From NCBI GenBank assembly GCA_038405435.1, contig JBBYHZ010000001.1: DNA of 64,000 nucleotides; one strand, 5' to 3'. Source of the stretch: Dryocola clanedunensis_A (lineage in GTDB: Bacteria; Pseudomonadota; Gammaproteobacteria; Enterobacterales; Enterobacteriaceae). The notes under the pieces are model-generated. The model was not told where the DNA came from. It saw only the letters and a list, made by a program, of their open reading frames with translations, and ran no database searches. Shown in pieces: positions 16,976 to 26,140 of the stretch (position 1 is the stretch's first letter; every line of letters starts with the position of its first letter). The position numbers and the translations under genes were made by a program.

Positions 16976-18289
16976 TTAAATACGCTCAAAGAGCGCCATT
17001 GACTCCAGGTGCCCAGTGTGGGGAAACATGTCGAGCATTGCCAGCCGCTGAATCTGATAGCCCGCTGCCAGCAGCGCTTCGCTGTCACGGGCAAGCGTGG
17101 TGGGGTTACACGAGACGTAAACCACCCGTTTGGGAGCAAGGCTAATCACATGCTGCATCACGCCTGGCGCACCGGCTCGGGCAGGGTCGAGTAAGATTTT
17201 ATCGAACCCCTGCGCCGCCCAGGCATGACGAGTCACATCCTCCTCCAGATTTTCATGAAAGAATGTGACATTTTTCAGCGAATTATTTTGCGCATTATAT
17301 TCGCCTTTCGCCACCAGCGCAGCAACGCCTTCCACCCCCACCACGCTCGCCGCTCGTTTTGCCAGCGGCAGGGTAAAATTGCCCATGCCGCAGAACAGAT
17401 CCAGCACCCGATCCGTCGGCTGAACGTCCAGCCAGTCGATAGCGCGAGCGACCATCTGCTGATTCACCCCGTCGTTCACCTGGATAAAGTCACGCGGGCT
17501 GAAGCTTAATCGTAGACCGTCTGAATCATACCAGGGCGCTTCGTTGCCGTTCGCCTCAAGCGTTTCCCCGTCGGGTGCTAAAAATAGCGCAAGACCGACA
17601 GAATGCGAGAATTGTTCCAGTTTTTGTCGATCGGCAGGTTCCAGCGGCGAAAGATGCCGCAGAACCATCAGCGGACCGCTGCCCGCCAGCACCAGCTCCA
17701 CGTGCCCTAACTTGCGCACGGCCTTCAGTTCCGACAGGCATTCACGCAGCGGGTTAATCAATGCTTCGAGCTGGGGCACCAGAACGGGGCACTGTTTGAT
17801 ATCCACCAGCTCTTTGTCGCTGGCCTTACGAAAGCCCATCTGCAACGTTTGCGATTTAAGATGGAAGTTGAGGCTCAGGCGCGCGCGACGGCGGTAGCCC
17901 CACGGCTCAGCGGAGATAATCTCATTCACCTCACGGGGGGCATCACGGGTGCCCATCATGCGGGCCAGCGCGCGGGATTTCGCCTGCTGCTGAAGGGGGA
18001 CGCTGGCGTGCTGCTGCTGGCAGCCGCCGCATACGCCAAAGTGCGGGCAACGTGGCGCCACCCGATCGGGGCTGTCGTTTAAACGCCGTTTGACCACCGC
18101 CTGGGAAAAATTACGTTTATCCTCAGTGATAGTCACCTCGGCCTGCTCACCCGGCAGCGCGCCGGTGATAAACAGCGCTTTTCCGTTGTGACGCGCAACG
18201 CCCTGTCCGAAGGGATCGAGGTCATTAACCGTCACAGTTATGATCTGACGTGTCGTAACACGTCGCTTTGCAGAGTAGAATTGCGCCAT
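16976..18289 (-). CDS. rlmD: 23S rRNA (uracil1939-C5)-methyltransferase
   Basis: SAM-dependent m5U1939 methyltransferase (formerly RumA), 437 residues (E. coli 433). An N-terminal TRAM domain (IITVTVNDLDPFGQGVA) is followed by the [4Fe-4S] cysteines in CPHFGVCGGCQ, the SAM motif VLDLFCGMGNFTL, and the catalytic cysteine in VYVSCNPTTLARD. The start at 18289 gives the usual MAQFYSAKRR N-terminus; the longer frame would overlap the divergent barA start. Divergent from barA across only 59 bases. Confidence 0.96.
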   Translation of the reverse strand: MAQFYSAKRRVTTRQIITVTVNDLDPFGQGVARHNGKALFITGALPGEQAEVTITEDKRNFSQAVVKRRLNDSPDRVAPRCPHFGVCGGCQQQHASVPLQQQAKSRALARMMGTRDAPREVNEIISAEPWGYRRRARLSLNFHLKSQTLQMGFRKASDKELVDIKQCPVLVPQLEALINPLRECLSELKAVRKLGHVELVLAGSGPLMVLRHLSPLEPADRQKLEQFSHSVGLALFLAPDGETLEANGNEAPWYDSDGLRLSFSPRDFIQVNDGVNQQMVARAIDWLDVQPTDRVLDLFCGMGNFTLPLAKRAASVVGVEGVAALVAKGEYNAQNNSLKNVTFFHENLEEDVTRHAWAAQGFDKILLDPARAGAPGVMQHVISLAPKRVVYVSCNPTTLARDSEALLAAGYQIQRLAMLDMFPHTGHLESMALFERI

Positions 18290-18348
18290 ATGTCGAGATG
18301 AGCTCTTAAATTTTAACCATTGCCTCAATTGTCCCATATCGGAACCCC

Positions 18349-21120
18349 ATGACCAACTACAGCCTGCGGGCACGCATGATGATCCTGATTCTGGCTCCGA
18401 CGCTGATGATCGGTTTGCTGCTCAGTACCTTCTTTGTTGTCCACCGCTACAATGACTTACAGCGCCAGCTGGAAGATGCCGGCACCAGCATTATTGAACC
18501 GCTTGCCGTGTCGAGCGAGTACGGGATGAACTTCCACAGCCGGGAGTCTATCCGCGAACTGGTCAGCGTCCTGCACCGTCGCCACTCCGATATCGTCCGC
18601 GCCATCTCGGTATTCGATGAGAACAACAAGCTGTTTGTCACCTCAAACTTCCAGCTTAGCCCGTCCGTTCTGCAGCTTCCTGCCGGTGAAAAAATCCCCC
18701 ACAGCCTGAGCGTCACGCGCAGAGGTGACGTGATAATCCTGCGGACGCCAATCATTTCCGAAAGCTACTCGCCGGACGAGTCGGCAGTGGTGGACGCCAA
18801 GCAGGACGGCAATACCCTCGGCTACGTCGCGATGGAGCTGGACCTGAAGTCGGTTCGCCTGCAGCAGTATCGGGAAATTTTCATTTCCACCATGATGATG
18901 CTGTTCTGCGTGGGGATTGCGATGCTGTTTGCCTACCGCCTGATGCGCGATGTAACCAGCCCAATTCGCAACATGGTCAACACGGTTGACCGTATCCGCC
19001 GGGGGCAGCTGGACAGCCGCGTCGAGGGCTTTATGCTCGGCGAGCTGGATATGCTGAAGAACGGCATTAACTCGATGGCGATGTCCCTGACCGCCTATCA
19101 CGAGGAGATGCAGCACAATATTGACCAGGCCACCTCGGACCTGCGTGAAACCCTTGAGCAGATGGAAATCCAGAACGTTGAGCTGGATCTGGCCAAGAAG
19201 CGTGCCCAGGAAGCGGCCCGCATCAAGTCCGAATTCCTCGCCAACATGTCTCATGAGCTGCGTACGCCGCTTAACGGCGTGATTGGCTTTACCCGCCTGA
19301 CGCTAAAAACGGATCTTAACGCCACCCAGCGTGACCATCTGCACACCATTGAACGCTCGGCGAACAACCTGCTGACCATCATCAACGACGTTTTAGACTT
19401 CTCCAAGCTCGAGGCCGGGAAGCTGATTCTGGAAAGCATCCCGTTCCCGCTGCGTAATACCCTGGATGAAGTCGTCACCCTGCTCGCCCACGCCGCCCAC
19501 GACAAAGGCCTGGAGCTGACGCTCAATATTAAAAACGACGTGCCGGACAACGTGATTGGCGATCCGCTGCGTCTGCAGCAGGTCATCACCAACCTGGTCG
19601 GCAACGCGATTAAATTTACCGAAAGCGGCAACATCGACCTGCTGGTTGAGAAGCGGTCGCTGGGCAACAATAAAGTCCAGGTTGAGATGCAGATCCACGA
19701 TACCGGCATCGGCATTCCCGAACGCGAGCAGTCGCGGCTGTTCCAGGCCTTCCGCCAGGCGGACGCCAGCATCTCCCGCCGCCACGGCGGCACCGGGCTG
19801 GGGCTGGTCATCACCCAGAAGCTGGTTAACGAAATGGGGGGCGATATCTCCTTCCACAGCCAGCCAAACCGCGGCTCGACCTTCTGGTTCCACATCAATC
19901 TGGATTTGAACCCTAACGCGGTGCTCGACGGCCACTCGACCGAAAACCTGACCGGGAAGCGCATCGCCTACGTTGAACAAAACGCCGCAGCGGCGCAAAG
20001 CACGCTGAATCTGCTTTCCAGCACGCCGCTAACGGTGGTCTACAGCCCGTCGTTCACCACGCTGCCGGACGAGCATTATGACATCCTGCTGATCGGCATC
20101 CCGATCACCTTCAGCGACACGCTGAGCATGGAGAATCCGAAGCTGCTGAAGGCGACGACCATGACGGACTGCCTGATCCTGGCGCTGCCATGCCACGCGC
20201 AGGTCAGCGCGGAAGACCTGAAGAGCAAAGGCGTGGCGGGCTGCCTGCTCAAACCAATCACCTCCACCCGCCTGTTGCCGATACTGGCGGACCGCTCGTT
20301 CAGCAAAACGCCAGCGCTGGTGGACGGCAGCGACTCGGGCAAGCTGCCAATGACGGTGATGGCGGTGGACGATAACCCGGCAAACCTGAAGCTGATCGGT
20401 GCGCTGCTCGAAGACCAGGTGCAGAACGTCGTGCTGTGCGACAGCGGTCTGCAGGCCATTGACCGCGCCAAGCAGATGCAGATAGACATCATCCTGATGG
20501 ACATTCAGATGCCGGAAATGGACGGCATTCGCGCCTGCGAGCTGATCCGCCAGATGCCGCACCACCAGCAGACGCCGGTGATTGCCGTGACCGCCCACGC
20601 CATGGCCGGTCAGAAAGAAAAACTGCTGAGCGCCGGCATGAACGATTATCTCGCCAAGCCCATTGAGGAGCAGAAGCTGGTTAATCTGCTCACCCGCTAC
20701 CAGCCCGGCAGCATCGTGGCCGCTCACCCGGCAATGACCCCGGATATTCCGCCGCAGAGCCTGCAGGCCAGCCAGACGCTGGACTGGCCGCTGGCGTTAC
20801 AGCAGGCGGCCAATAAGCCCGATCTCGCACGGGACATGCTGCAAATGCTGCTCGCCTTCCTGCCGGAGGTACGTAACACCGTTGAGGAACAGCTGGTTGG
20901 GGAGGAGCCTGAAGGGCTGGTCGACATTATTCACAAGCTGCACGGCAGCTGCGGCTACAGCGGCGTACCGAAGCTAAAAAATATCTGTATGACGCTGGAG
21001 CACGAGATGCGCAGCGGCGTGCCCCCGCAGGAGCTGGAGCCGGAGTTGCTTGAGCTGCTGGATGAAATGGCTAACGTCTCAAAAGAAGCCCAGAAAATGC
21101 TGGCTAACTTCGCGACATAG
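18349..21120 (+). CDS. barA: Hybrid sensor histidine kinase BarA
   Basis: Inner-membrane tripartite kinase that phosphorylates UvrY and so turns on CsrB/CsrC synthesis; acetate and formate are reported signals in E. coli. 923 residues: TM1 (about 10-30), periplasmic loop, TM2 (about 178-197), HAMP, then the kinase core with His302 in SHELRTPLNG and G boxes DTGIGIP and GGTGLGL, a receiver with the aspartate in ILMDIQMPEMDG, and a C-terminal Hpt domain with the histidine in HKLHGSCGYSG. Its 3' end overlaps the convergent tetR-type gene by 17 bases. The predicted UvrY boxes upstream of csrB lie about 9 kb to the right. Confidence 0.97.
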   Translation: MTNYSLRARMMILILAPTLMIGLLLSTFFVVHRYNDLQRQLEDAGTSIIEPLAVSSEYGMNFHSRESIRELVSVLHRRHSDIVRAISVFDENNKLFVTSNFQLSPSVLQLPAGEKIPHSLSVTRRGDVIILRTPIISESYSPDESAVVDAKQDGNTLGYVAMELDLKSVRLQQYREIFISTMMMLFCVGIAMLFAYRLMRDVTSPIRNMVNTVDRIRRGQLDSRVEGFMLGELDMLKNGINSMAMSLTAYHEEMQHNIDQATSDLRETLEQMEIQNVELDLAKKRAQEAARIKSEFLANMSHELRTPLNGVIGFTRLTLKTDLNATQRDHLHTIERSANNLLTIINDVLDFSKLEAGKLILESIPFPLRNTLDEVVTLLAHAAHDKGLELTLNIKNDVPDNVIGDPLRLQQVITNLVGNAIKFTESGNIDLLVEKRSLGNNKVQVEMQIHDTGIGIPEREQSRLFQAFRQADASISRRHGGTGLGLVITQKLVNEMGGDISFHSQPNRGSTFWFHINLDLNPNAVLDGHSTENLTGKRIAYVEQNAAAAQSTLNLLSSTPLTVVYSPSFTTLPDEHYDILLIGIPITFSDTLSMENPKLLKATTMTDCLILALPCHAQVSAEDLKSKGVAGCLLKPITSTRLLPILADRSFSKTPALVDGSDSGKLPMTVMAVDDNPANLKLIGALLEDQVQNVVLCDSGLQAIDRAKQMQIDIILMDIQMPEMDGIRACELIRQMPHHQQTPVIAVTAHAMAGQKEKLLSAGMNDYLAKPIEEQKLVNLLTRYQPGSIVAAHPAMTPDIPPQSLQASQTLDWPLALQQAANKPDLARDMLQMLLAFLPEVRNTVEEQLVGEEPEGLVDIIHKLHGSCGYSGVPKLKNICMTLEHEMRSGVPPQELEPELLELLDEMANVSKEAQKMLANFAT

Positions 21121-21676
21121 CGCGCCACATCGCCTCAAAGCCCGAGGTTTTATATTCCTGGGCTTTTTCCGGCTCCCGGGAGGCGAATTCGGTGGTGGTT
21201 TCCGCGAGGGAGAAAAAAATAGCGTCGGCAAAGGCCGACTGCCCGCAGGATAAGAGTTCATTAGTAATGCAGTCTTCCGCAAGCTTGCGCAGTTCAGGAT
21301 GAACACGCGCAACGCTGTCTTTGGTTTCCTGGGTGATCTTATCCGACACCGCCAGCTGACGCATCGCCTTGCTGGCCTGGGGATGAACAAGCCCCCAGTC
21401 GATGAAGCTGCTCCACACCATACGCGCCCGCTCTTTAACCGAGGCGTCGGCCTGAAAATTCTGCATCATCGTCCCACCGAGGCTCGTTTTCAGATACAGA
21501 TACAGCCCGTTCAGCAGCTCATCCTTCGTGGCAAAGTAACGAAACAGCGTCCCTTCGGCGACACCGGCATTTTTGGCAATCAAAGACGTCGCCGCCCCTA
21601 AGCCGAATTCAGCCACGGCTAGCTTTGCGGCCTCAAGCAGCGCTACTCGTTTGTCTTCACTTTTTGGACGAGCCAC
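21104..21676 (-). CDS. TetR-family repressor, RamR-like
   Basis: 190-residue TetR-family protein with an N-terminal HTH (residues about 22-50: TSLIAKNAGVAEGTLFRYF, followed by ATKDELLNGLYLYLK). The start MARPKSEDK and the segments NAGVAEGTLFRYFATKDEL and GFEAMWRA are, from memory, nearly those of Salmonella RamR, the local repressor of ramA. The middle ligand-binding part is more diverged. A GAGGAA ribosome site precedes the ATG. It is divergent from an AraC-type gene of RamA size, and the shared region holds a palindrome of the RamR type. Likely role: drug- or metabolite-responsive repressor of that neighbour. Whether it is true RamR or a paralogue cannot be told without the rest of the genome. 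Confidence 0.85.
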   Translation of the reverse strand: MARPKSEDKRVALLEAAKLAVAEFGLGAATSLIAKNAGVAEGTLFRYFATKDELLNGLYLYLKTSLGGTMMQNFQADASVKERARMVWSSFIDWGLVHPQASKAMRQLAVSDKITQETKDSVARVHPELRKLAEDCITNELLSCGQSAFADAIFFSLAETTTEFASREPEKAQEYKTSGFEAMWRAMSRS

Positions 21677-21795
21677 ATTTCCTCACAGATATTGCGAATT
21701 TACTCAAAATTAAACCATGTTCCCTGACGCCGGAGCAACTATGTTAAAACGTCCGCACCCACGCAACGATTAACATTTTGCTGACAAAAATGTCA

Positions 21796-21841
21796 TTGAC
21801 GGTGAACAACCGCCTCCTATAATGAGTGCTCACTCACTCAA
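21796..21841 (+). promoter_or_regulatory. Promoter of the AraC-type gene with overlapping RamR-like operator
   Basis: TTGACG (21796-21801) and a perfect TATAAT (21818-21823) are 16 bases apart. The operator TGAGTG-N6-CACTCA (21823-21840) begins at the last base of the -10 box and covers the expected transcription start. This half-site and spacing match what is known of RamR operators at ramA. A bound repressor would block polymerase directly. Confidence 0.75.
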
Positions 21842-21868
21842 TGACAAGCGCATTAACCCGGAGGAAGT

Positions 21869-22210
21869 ATGTCTATGCCCGCAAACTTCATGGAATCCCT
21901 GATTGAGTGGATTGAAGAAAATATGGATAAACCGCTGAGGATCGAGGACGTTGCGAAGCACTCCGGCTATTCGAAGTGGTACTTACAGAGAATGTTTACC
22001 AGCACCACGGGAAAAAGCATGGGCACCTGGATCCGCGACCGCAAGCTGATGCTGGCGGCGGCAGATCTGCTGAACACCAACGACCGTATCGTCGACATCT
22101 CTGAGCGTTACGGCTTTGATTCCCAGCAATCGTTCACGCGGATTTTCGGCAAAAAATATAATACTTCCCCTTCCGCCTACCGGAAAATGCACGAGCAAAA
22201 GGTTGCCTGA
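21869..22210 (+). CDS. AraC-family activator of the MarA/SoxS/RamA type
   Basis: 113 residues, DNA-binding domain only, the same length as Salmonella RamA. Two HTHs: RIEDVAKHSGYSKWYLQRMF (about 24-43) and RIVDISERYGFDSQQSFTRI (about 75-94). The recognition helices resemble those of RamA and MarA, so it probably binds marbox-like sites and induces efflux or stress genes. Many positions outside the helices differ from RamA as remembered (N-terminus MSMPANFMESLIEWIEENM; C-terminus YRKMHEQKVA), which argues for a distinct paralogue. GGAGGAAGT precedes the ATG. Confidence 0.85.
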   Translation: MSMPANFMESLIEWIEENMDKPLRIEDVAKHSGYSKWYLQRMFTSTTGKSMGTWIRDRKLMLAAADLLNTNDRIVDISERYGFDSQQSFTRIFGKKYNTSPSAYRKMHEQKVA

Positions 22211-22232
22211 TTTTTACACGATGGGCTAAGCG

Positions 22233-23372
22233 TTATAAAGCACGCCCTATCGCGAGCGTCGCGGCGATATTCCTTGCCGCCATGCGCAGGTTAGCCCCGG
22301 CGTTGTCCAGCGCCTCTTCCAGGGTACAGATGGTGTAAAGCACGCTGAATACGGCATCCACGCCGTGCTCATGCACCACGCCTGCGTCCGCCGTCAGGCT
22401 GCCGCCAATGCCAATTACCGGCTTCCCATAGCGTTTCGCTACTCTGGCAACGCCCACCGGGACCTTGCCGTGAATGCTCTGGCTGTCGATTCGTCCTTCA
22501 CCGGTGATCACCAGGTCCGCATCGCGCACCAGCGCATCCAGACCCAGCGCCTCGGTAACAATTTCAATTCCCTGGCGCAGCTCCGCGCCGCAGAAAGCAT
22601 AAAGCGCGGCGCCCATGCCGCCCGCCGCGCCGCCGCCGTCCAGCGTCAGCACGTCCTTATCAAGATCGCGGGCAATAATCCTGGCGTAGTGCGCGAGGAA
22701 TTCATCCAGCCGCTTCACCATTTCCGGCGTTGCGCCTTTTTGTGGGCCAAAGACAGCGGAAGCCCCGTCCTCGCCGGTTAACGGATTGGTGACGTCGCAG
22801 GCGACCTCAATACGGCACTCCTGCAGGCGCTTGTCCAGCTCGCCGATGTCGATGCCTGCCAGCTTCTCAAGCTCGCCGCCGCCGTAGCCCAGCGCCTGCC
22901 CCTGCTTGTCCACCAGCTTAGCGCCCAGCGCCTGCACCATACCGATGCCGCCGTCGTTGGTGGCGCTGCCGCCGATGCCAATAATAATGTGCTTAACGCC
23001 GCCGTCCAGCGCGTGACGAATAAGCTCGCCGGTGCCCCATGACGTGGTCAGCAGCGGGTTACGCTGCGCGGCGGGCACCTGCTCCAGGCCGCTTGCCGCC
23101 GCCATTTCGATAAACGCACTTTTTCCGTCCCCGGACAGCCCATAAAAGGCATCAACGGGTTTTCCCAGCGGTCCGGTTACCTCAACTTCGACGATACTCC
23201 CTTCGGTTGCGGCAACCATCGCCTCTACCGTCCCTTCCCCTCCATCGGCAACGGGCAGCTTCACGTAGCTGGCGTCCGGGAAGATCTCCCGAAAACCGGC
23301 CTCAATTTGTGTCGCCACCTCCAGAGCGCTGAGGCTCTCTTTGTAAGAATCTGGTGCGATTACAATCTTCAT
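22233..23372 (-). CDS. garK: Glycerate 2-kinase
   Basis: Phosphorylates D-glycerate to 2-phosphoglycerate, the last step of glucarate/galactarate use. 379 residues, glycerate kinase type 1 family: MKIVIAPDSYKESLSA at the N-terminus, VADGGEGT, GIGGSATNDGG, and the ITGEGRIDSQSIHGK segment. The start at 23372 matches the family; the ribosome site is weak. It follows gudD by 59 bases in the same direction, so the glucarate operon here ends with the kinase. In E. coli K-12 garK is in garPLRK instead. It could equally be called glxK by similarity; garK is favoured by context. Confidence 0.87.
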   Translation of the reverse strand: MKIVIAPDSYKESLSALEVATQIEAGFREIFPDASYVKLPVADGGEGTVEAMVAATEGSIVEVEVTGPLGKPVDAFYGLSGDGKSAFIEMAAASGLEQVPAAQRNPLLTTSWGTGELIRHALDGGVKHIIIGIGGSATNDGGIGMVQALGAKLVDKQGQALGYGGGELEKLAGIDIGELDKRLQECRIEVACDVTNPLTGEDGASAVFGPQKGATPEMVKRLDEFLAHYARIIARDLDKDVLTLDGGGAAGGMGAALYAFCGAELRQGIEIVTEALGLDALVRDADLVITGEGRIDSQSIHGKVPVGVARVAKRYGKPVIGIGGSLTADAGVVHEHGVDAVFSVLYTICTLEEALDNAGANLRMAARNIAATLAIGRAL

Positions 23373-23431
23373 ATGCCGTCCGTCGCGATGTGGGGATGGG
23401 GTGTCCGGCGCCTGACGGCACCGGCTCCGTT

Positions 23432-24772
23432 TTAACGCACCATGCAAGGGCGTTTGTTATCAAACTTCCACTCAGGGATAAGATACTGCATCGCCATCGC
23501 ATCATCACGTGCGCCAAGCCCGTGCTTCTGATAAAGCTCGTGGGCCTTCATCACCTGATCCATGTCCAGCTCGACGCCGAGGCCCGGCTTCGCTGGCACC
23601 TGCACCATGCCGCCTTTAATTTCAAACGGCTGTTTGGTCAGGCGCTGGTTGCCTTCCTGCCAGATCCAGTGGGTGTCGATGGCGGTGATTTTGCCCGGAG
23701 CCGCCGCCGCGACGTGGGTGAACATCGCCAGCGAGATATCAAAGTGGTTGTTGGAGTGTGAACCCCAGGTGAGGCCAAAGTCATGGCACATCTGCGCCAC
23801 GCGCACCGACCCCTGCATGGTCCAGAAGTGCGGATCGGCAAGCGGGATATCAACGGACTGCAGGGAGAGCGTGTGCCCCATCTGACGCCAGTCGGTGGCG
23901 ATCATATTGGTAGCCGTTGGCAGGCCGGTGGCGCGACGGAATTCCGCCATCACTTCACGGCCTGAATAGCCCTGCTCTGCACCGCACGGATCTTCAGCAT
24001 AGGCCAGCACGCCGCGCAGCTGTTTGCCCAGCCCGATGGCTTCGTCGAGCGACCAGGCGCCGTTTGGATCCAGCGTCACGCGAGCCTGTGGGAAACGTTT
24101 TGCCAGCGCGGTAACCGCCTCGGCTTCTTCGCTGCCGGCCAGCACGCCGCCCTTCAGTTTGAAATCGTTGAAGCCGTATTTTTCATAGGCCGCTTCCGCC
24201 AGGCGCACCACGGTGTCCGGGGTCATGGCCTCTTCGTGGCGAATGCGGTACCAATCGCATTTCTCATCCGGCTGGCTCTGATAGGCCAGAGGCGTGGCTT
24301 TGCGGTTACCGACAAAGAACAGATAGCCCAGCATTTCCACTTCGCTACGCTGCTGACCGTCGCCCAGCAGGCTGGCCACGTTCACGCCGAGGTGCTGACC
24401 GAGCAGATCGAGCATGGCGGCTTCAATGCCGGTCACCACGTGGATAGTGGTACGCAGGTCAAACGTCTGTAAGCCACGGCCACCGGCGTCACGGTCGGCA
24501 AACTGCTGGCGTACGGCATTAAGAATGTTTTTGTATTCGCCCAGCGTTTTACCAACCACCAGCGCAGCGGCATCTTCCAGCGTCTTACGAATTTTTTCGC
24601 CGCCCGGAATTTCACCCACGCCGGTATGCCCGGAATTATCTTTGATAATAACGATATTGCGGGTGAAGAACGGCGCGTGCGCGCCGCTCAGGTTCATCAG
24701 CATGCTGTCGTGACCGGCTACGGGAATGACCTGCATTGTGGTGACGACGGGAGTAGAAGTTGAAGTGTTCAT
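23432..24772 (-). CDS. gudD: D-glucarate dehydratase
   Basis: Enolase-superfamily dehydratase that turns D-glucarate (and L-idarate) into 5-keto-4-deoxy-D-glucarate. 446 residues, as in E. coli. The KxK catalytic motif is in FNDFKLKGG (near 205), magnesium ligands in TLDPNGAWS and YAEDPCGAEQG, and the His/Asp dyad region in WGSHSNNHFDISLAM. It lies between garK and gudX, all leftward. Confidence 0.97.
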   Translation of the reverse strand: MNTSTSTPVVTTMQVIPVAGHDSMLMNLSGAHAPFFTRNIVIIKDNSGHTGVGEIPGGEKIRKTLEDAAALVVGKTLGEYKNILNAVRQQFADRDAGGRGLQTFDLRTTIHVVTGIEAAMLDLLGQHLGVNVASLLGDGQQRSEVEMLGYLFFVGNRKATPLAYQSQPDEKCDWYRIRHEEAMTPDTVVRLAEAAYEKYGFNDFKLKGGVLAGSEEAEAVTALAKRFPQARVTLDPNGAWSLDEAIGLGKQLRGVLAYAEDPCGAEQGYSGREVMAEFRRATGLPTATNMIATDWRQMGHTLSLQSVDIPLADPHFWTMQGSVRVAQMCHDFGLTWGSHSNNHFDISLAMFTHVAAAAPGKITAIDTHWIWQEGNQRLTKQPFEIKGGMVQVPAKPGLGVELDMDQVMKAHELYQKHGLGARDDAMAMQYLIPEWKFDNKRPCMVR

Positions 24773-24799
24773 CTTTAATTCCTTTTTAATCGAAATGTC

Positions 24800-26140
24800 T
24801 TATCCGCGGCCAAAAGCGGGACGCTTGCGGTCGAACTGCCAGCCGGGAACTAAGTACTGCATGGCCGTGGCGTCGTTACGCGACCCGCCCGGCAGCGACT
24901 TGTAAACCTCATGCGCTTTCTGCACCTGGTCCCAGTCCAGCTCAACGCCCAGGCCAGGGGCATCCGGCACGGCAATTTTGCCGTTGACGATTTGCAGCGG
25001 GGACTTCGTCAGGCGCTGATCGCCCTCCTGCCAGATCCAGTGCGTATCGATGGCGGTCGGCCTGCCCGGTGCCGCAGCACCTACGTGGGTAAACATCGCC
25101 AGCGAGATATCAAAATGATTGTTCGAGTGGCAGCCCCACGTCAGGCCCCAGTCGTCGCACAGCTGCGCCACGCGAACCGCGCCGCTTAAGGTCCAGAAGT
25201 GCGGATCGGCAAGCGGGATATCCACCGCGTTTACCATCACGGCGTGGTTCATCTCACGCCAGTTGGTGGCGATCATATTCGTTGCCACCGGCAGACCCGT
25301 GGCGCGGCGGAACTCCGCCATGATCTCACGCCCGGAATAGCCCTGCTCAGCGCCGCATGGATCTTCGGCGTACGACAGAACATCGCCCATGCCCCTGCAA
25401 AGATCTATAGCTTCATCCAGCAGCCACGCGCCGTTCGGATCGACGGTAATGCGCGCGTCCGGGAAACGTTTTTTCAGCTCGCGGGCGGCGTCCAGCTCCT
25501 GTTCGCCGGGCAAAACCCCGCCTTTCAGCTTAAAGTCTTTGAAACCGTAGCGGTCCTGCGCCGCTTCCGCCAGCCGCACAATCGACTGGCTGGTCAGCGC
25601 TTGCTGATGGCGCAGCTCGTACCATGCGTGGCTGGCCTTGCTTCCGTCCAGATAGGGCAGATCGGTTTTGTTCCGGTCGCCAATATAGAACAGATAGCCC
25701 AGGACGGTGACCTCGTCGCGCTGCTTGCCCGGCCCCAGGAGTTCGCAGACCGGCACGTTCAGCGCCTTGCCGAGCAAATCCAGCAGCGCCGCCTCGAGCG
25801 CCGCCACTGCGTTGACGCGCAGTTCAAACGTCCAGGCGCCTTTACCGAAAGTATCGAAATCTGCCGACTGATTGCCCTTGTGGACGTTTTGCACCACGCG
25901 ATTCATGCGGGCAACTTCCTGCCCGACAACCTGCGGGATCGCATCCACCAGCGTCTGGTAAATTGTCTCGCCGCCGGGCGCTTCGCCCACGCCAGTATTT
26001 CCGGCGTTATCCGTCAGCACCACGATGTTTCGCGTGAAGTAGGCCCCGTGCGCGCCGCCAATATTCAGCAGCATGCTGTCGTGACCGGCTACCGGGATGA
26101 CCTTCATATCGGTAACTATCGGGCTTGCCTGAGTAGTCAT
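24800..26140 (-). CDS. gudX: Glucarate dehydratase-related protein
   Basis: Paralogue of GudD, also 446 residues and sharing FKDFKLKGG, TVDPNGAWL, YAEDPCGAEQG and WGCHSNNHFDISLAM. E. coli GudX is reported to have low glucarate dehydratase activity in spite of an intact-looking site, and its role is uncertain. Its start overlaps the gudP stop by four bases, so permease and GudX are translated together. The nearly identical blocks shared by gudX and gudD are a possible substrate for recombination. Confidence 0.95.
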   Translation of the reverse strand: MTTQASPIVTDMKVIPVAGHDSMLLNIGGAHGAYFTRNIVVLTDNAGNTGVGEAPGGETIYQTLVDAIPQVVGQEVARMNRVVQNVHKGNQSADFDTFGKGAWTFELRVNAVAALEAALLDLLGKALNVPVCELLGPGKQRDEVTVLGYLFYIGDRNKTDLPYLDGSKASHAWYELRHQQALTSQSIVRLAEAAQDRYGFKDFKLKGGVLPGEQELDAARELKKRFPDARITVDPNGAWLLDEAIDLCRGMGDVLSYAEDPCGAEQGYSGREIMAEFRRATGLPVATNMIATNWREMNHAVMVNAVDIPLADPHFWTLSGAVRVAQLCDDWGLTWGCHSNNHFDISLAMFTHVGAAAPGRPTAIDTHWIWQEGDQRLTKSPLQIVNGKIAVPDAPGLGVELDWDQVQKAHEVYKSLPGGSRNDATAMQYLVPGWQFDRKRPAFGRG

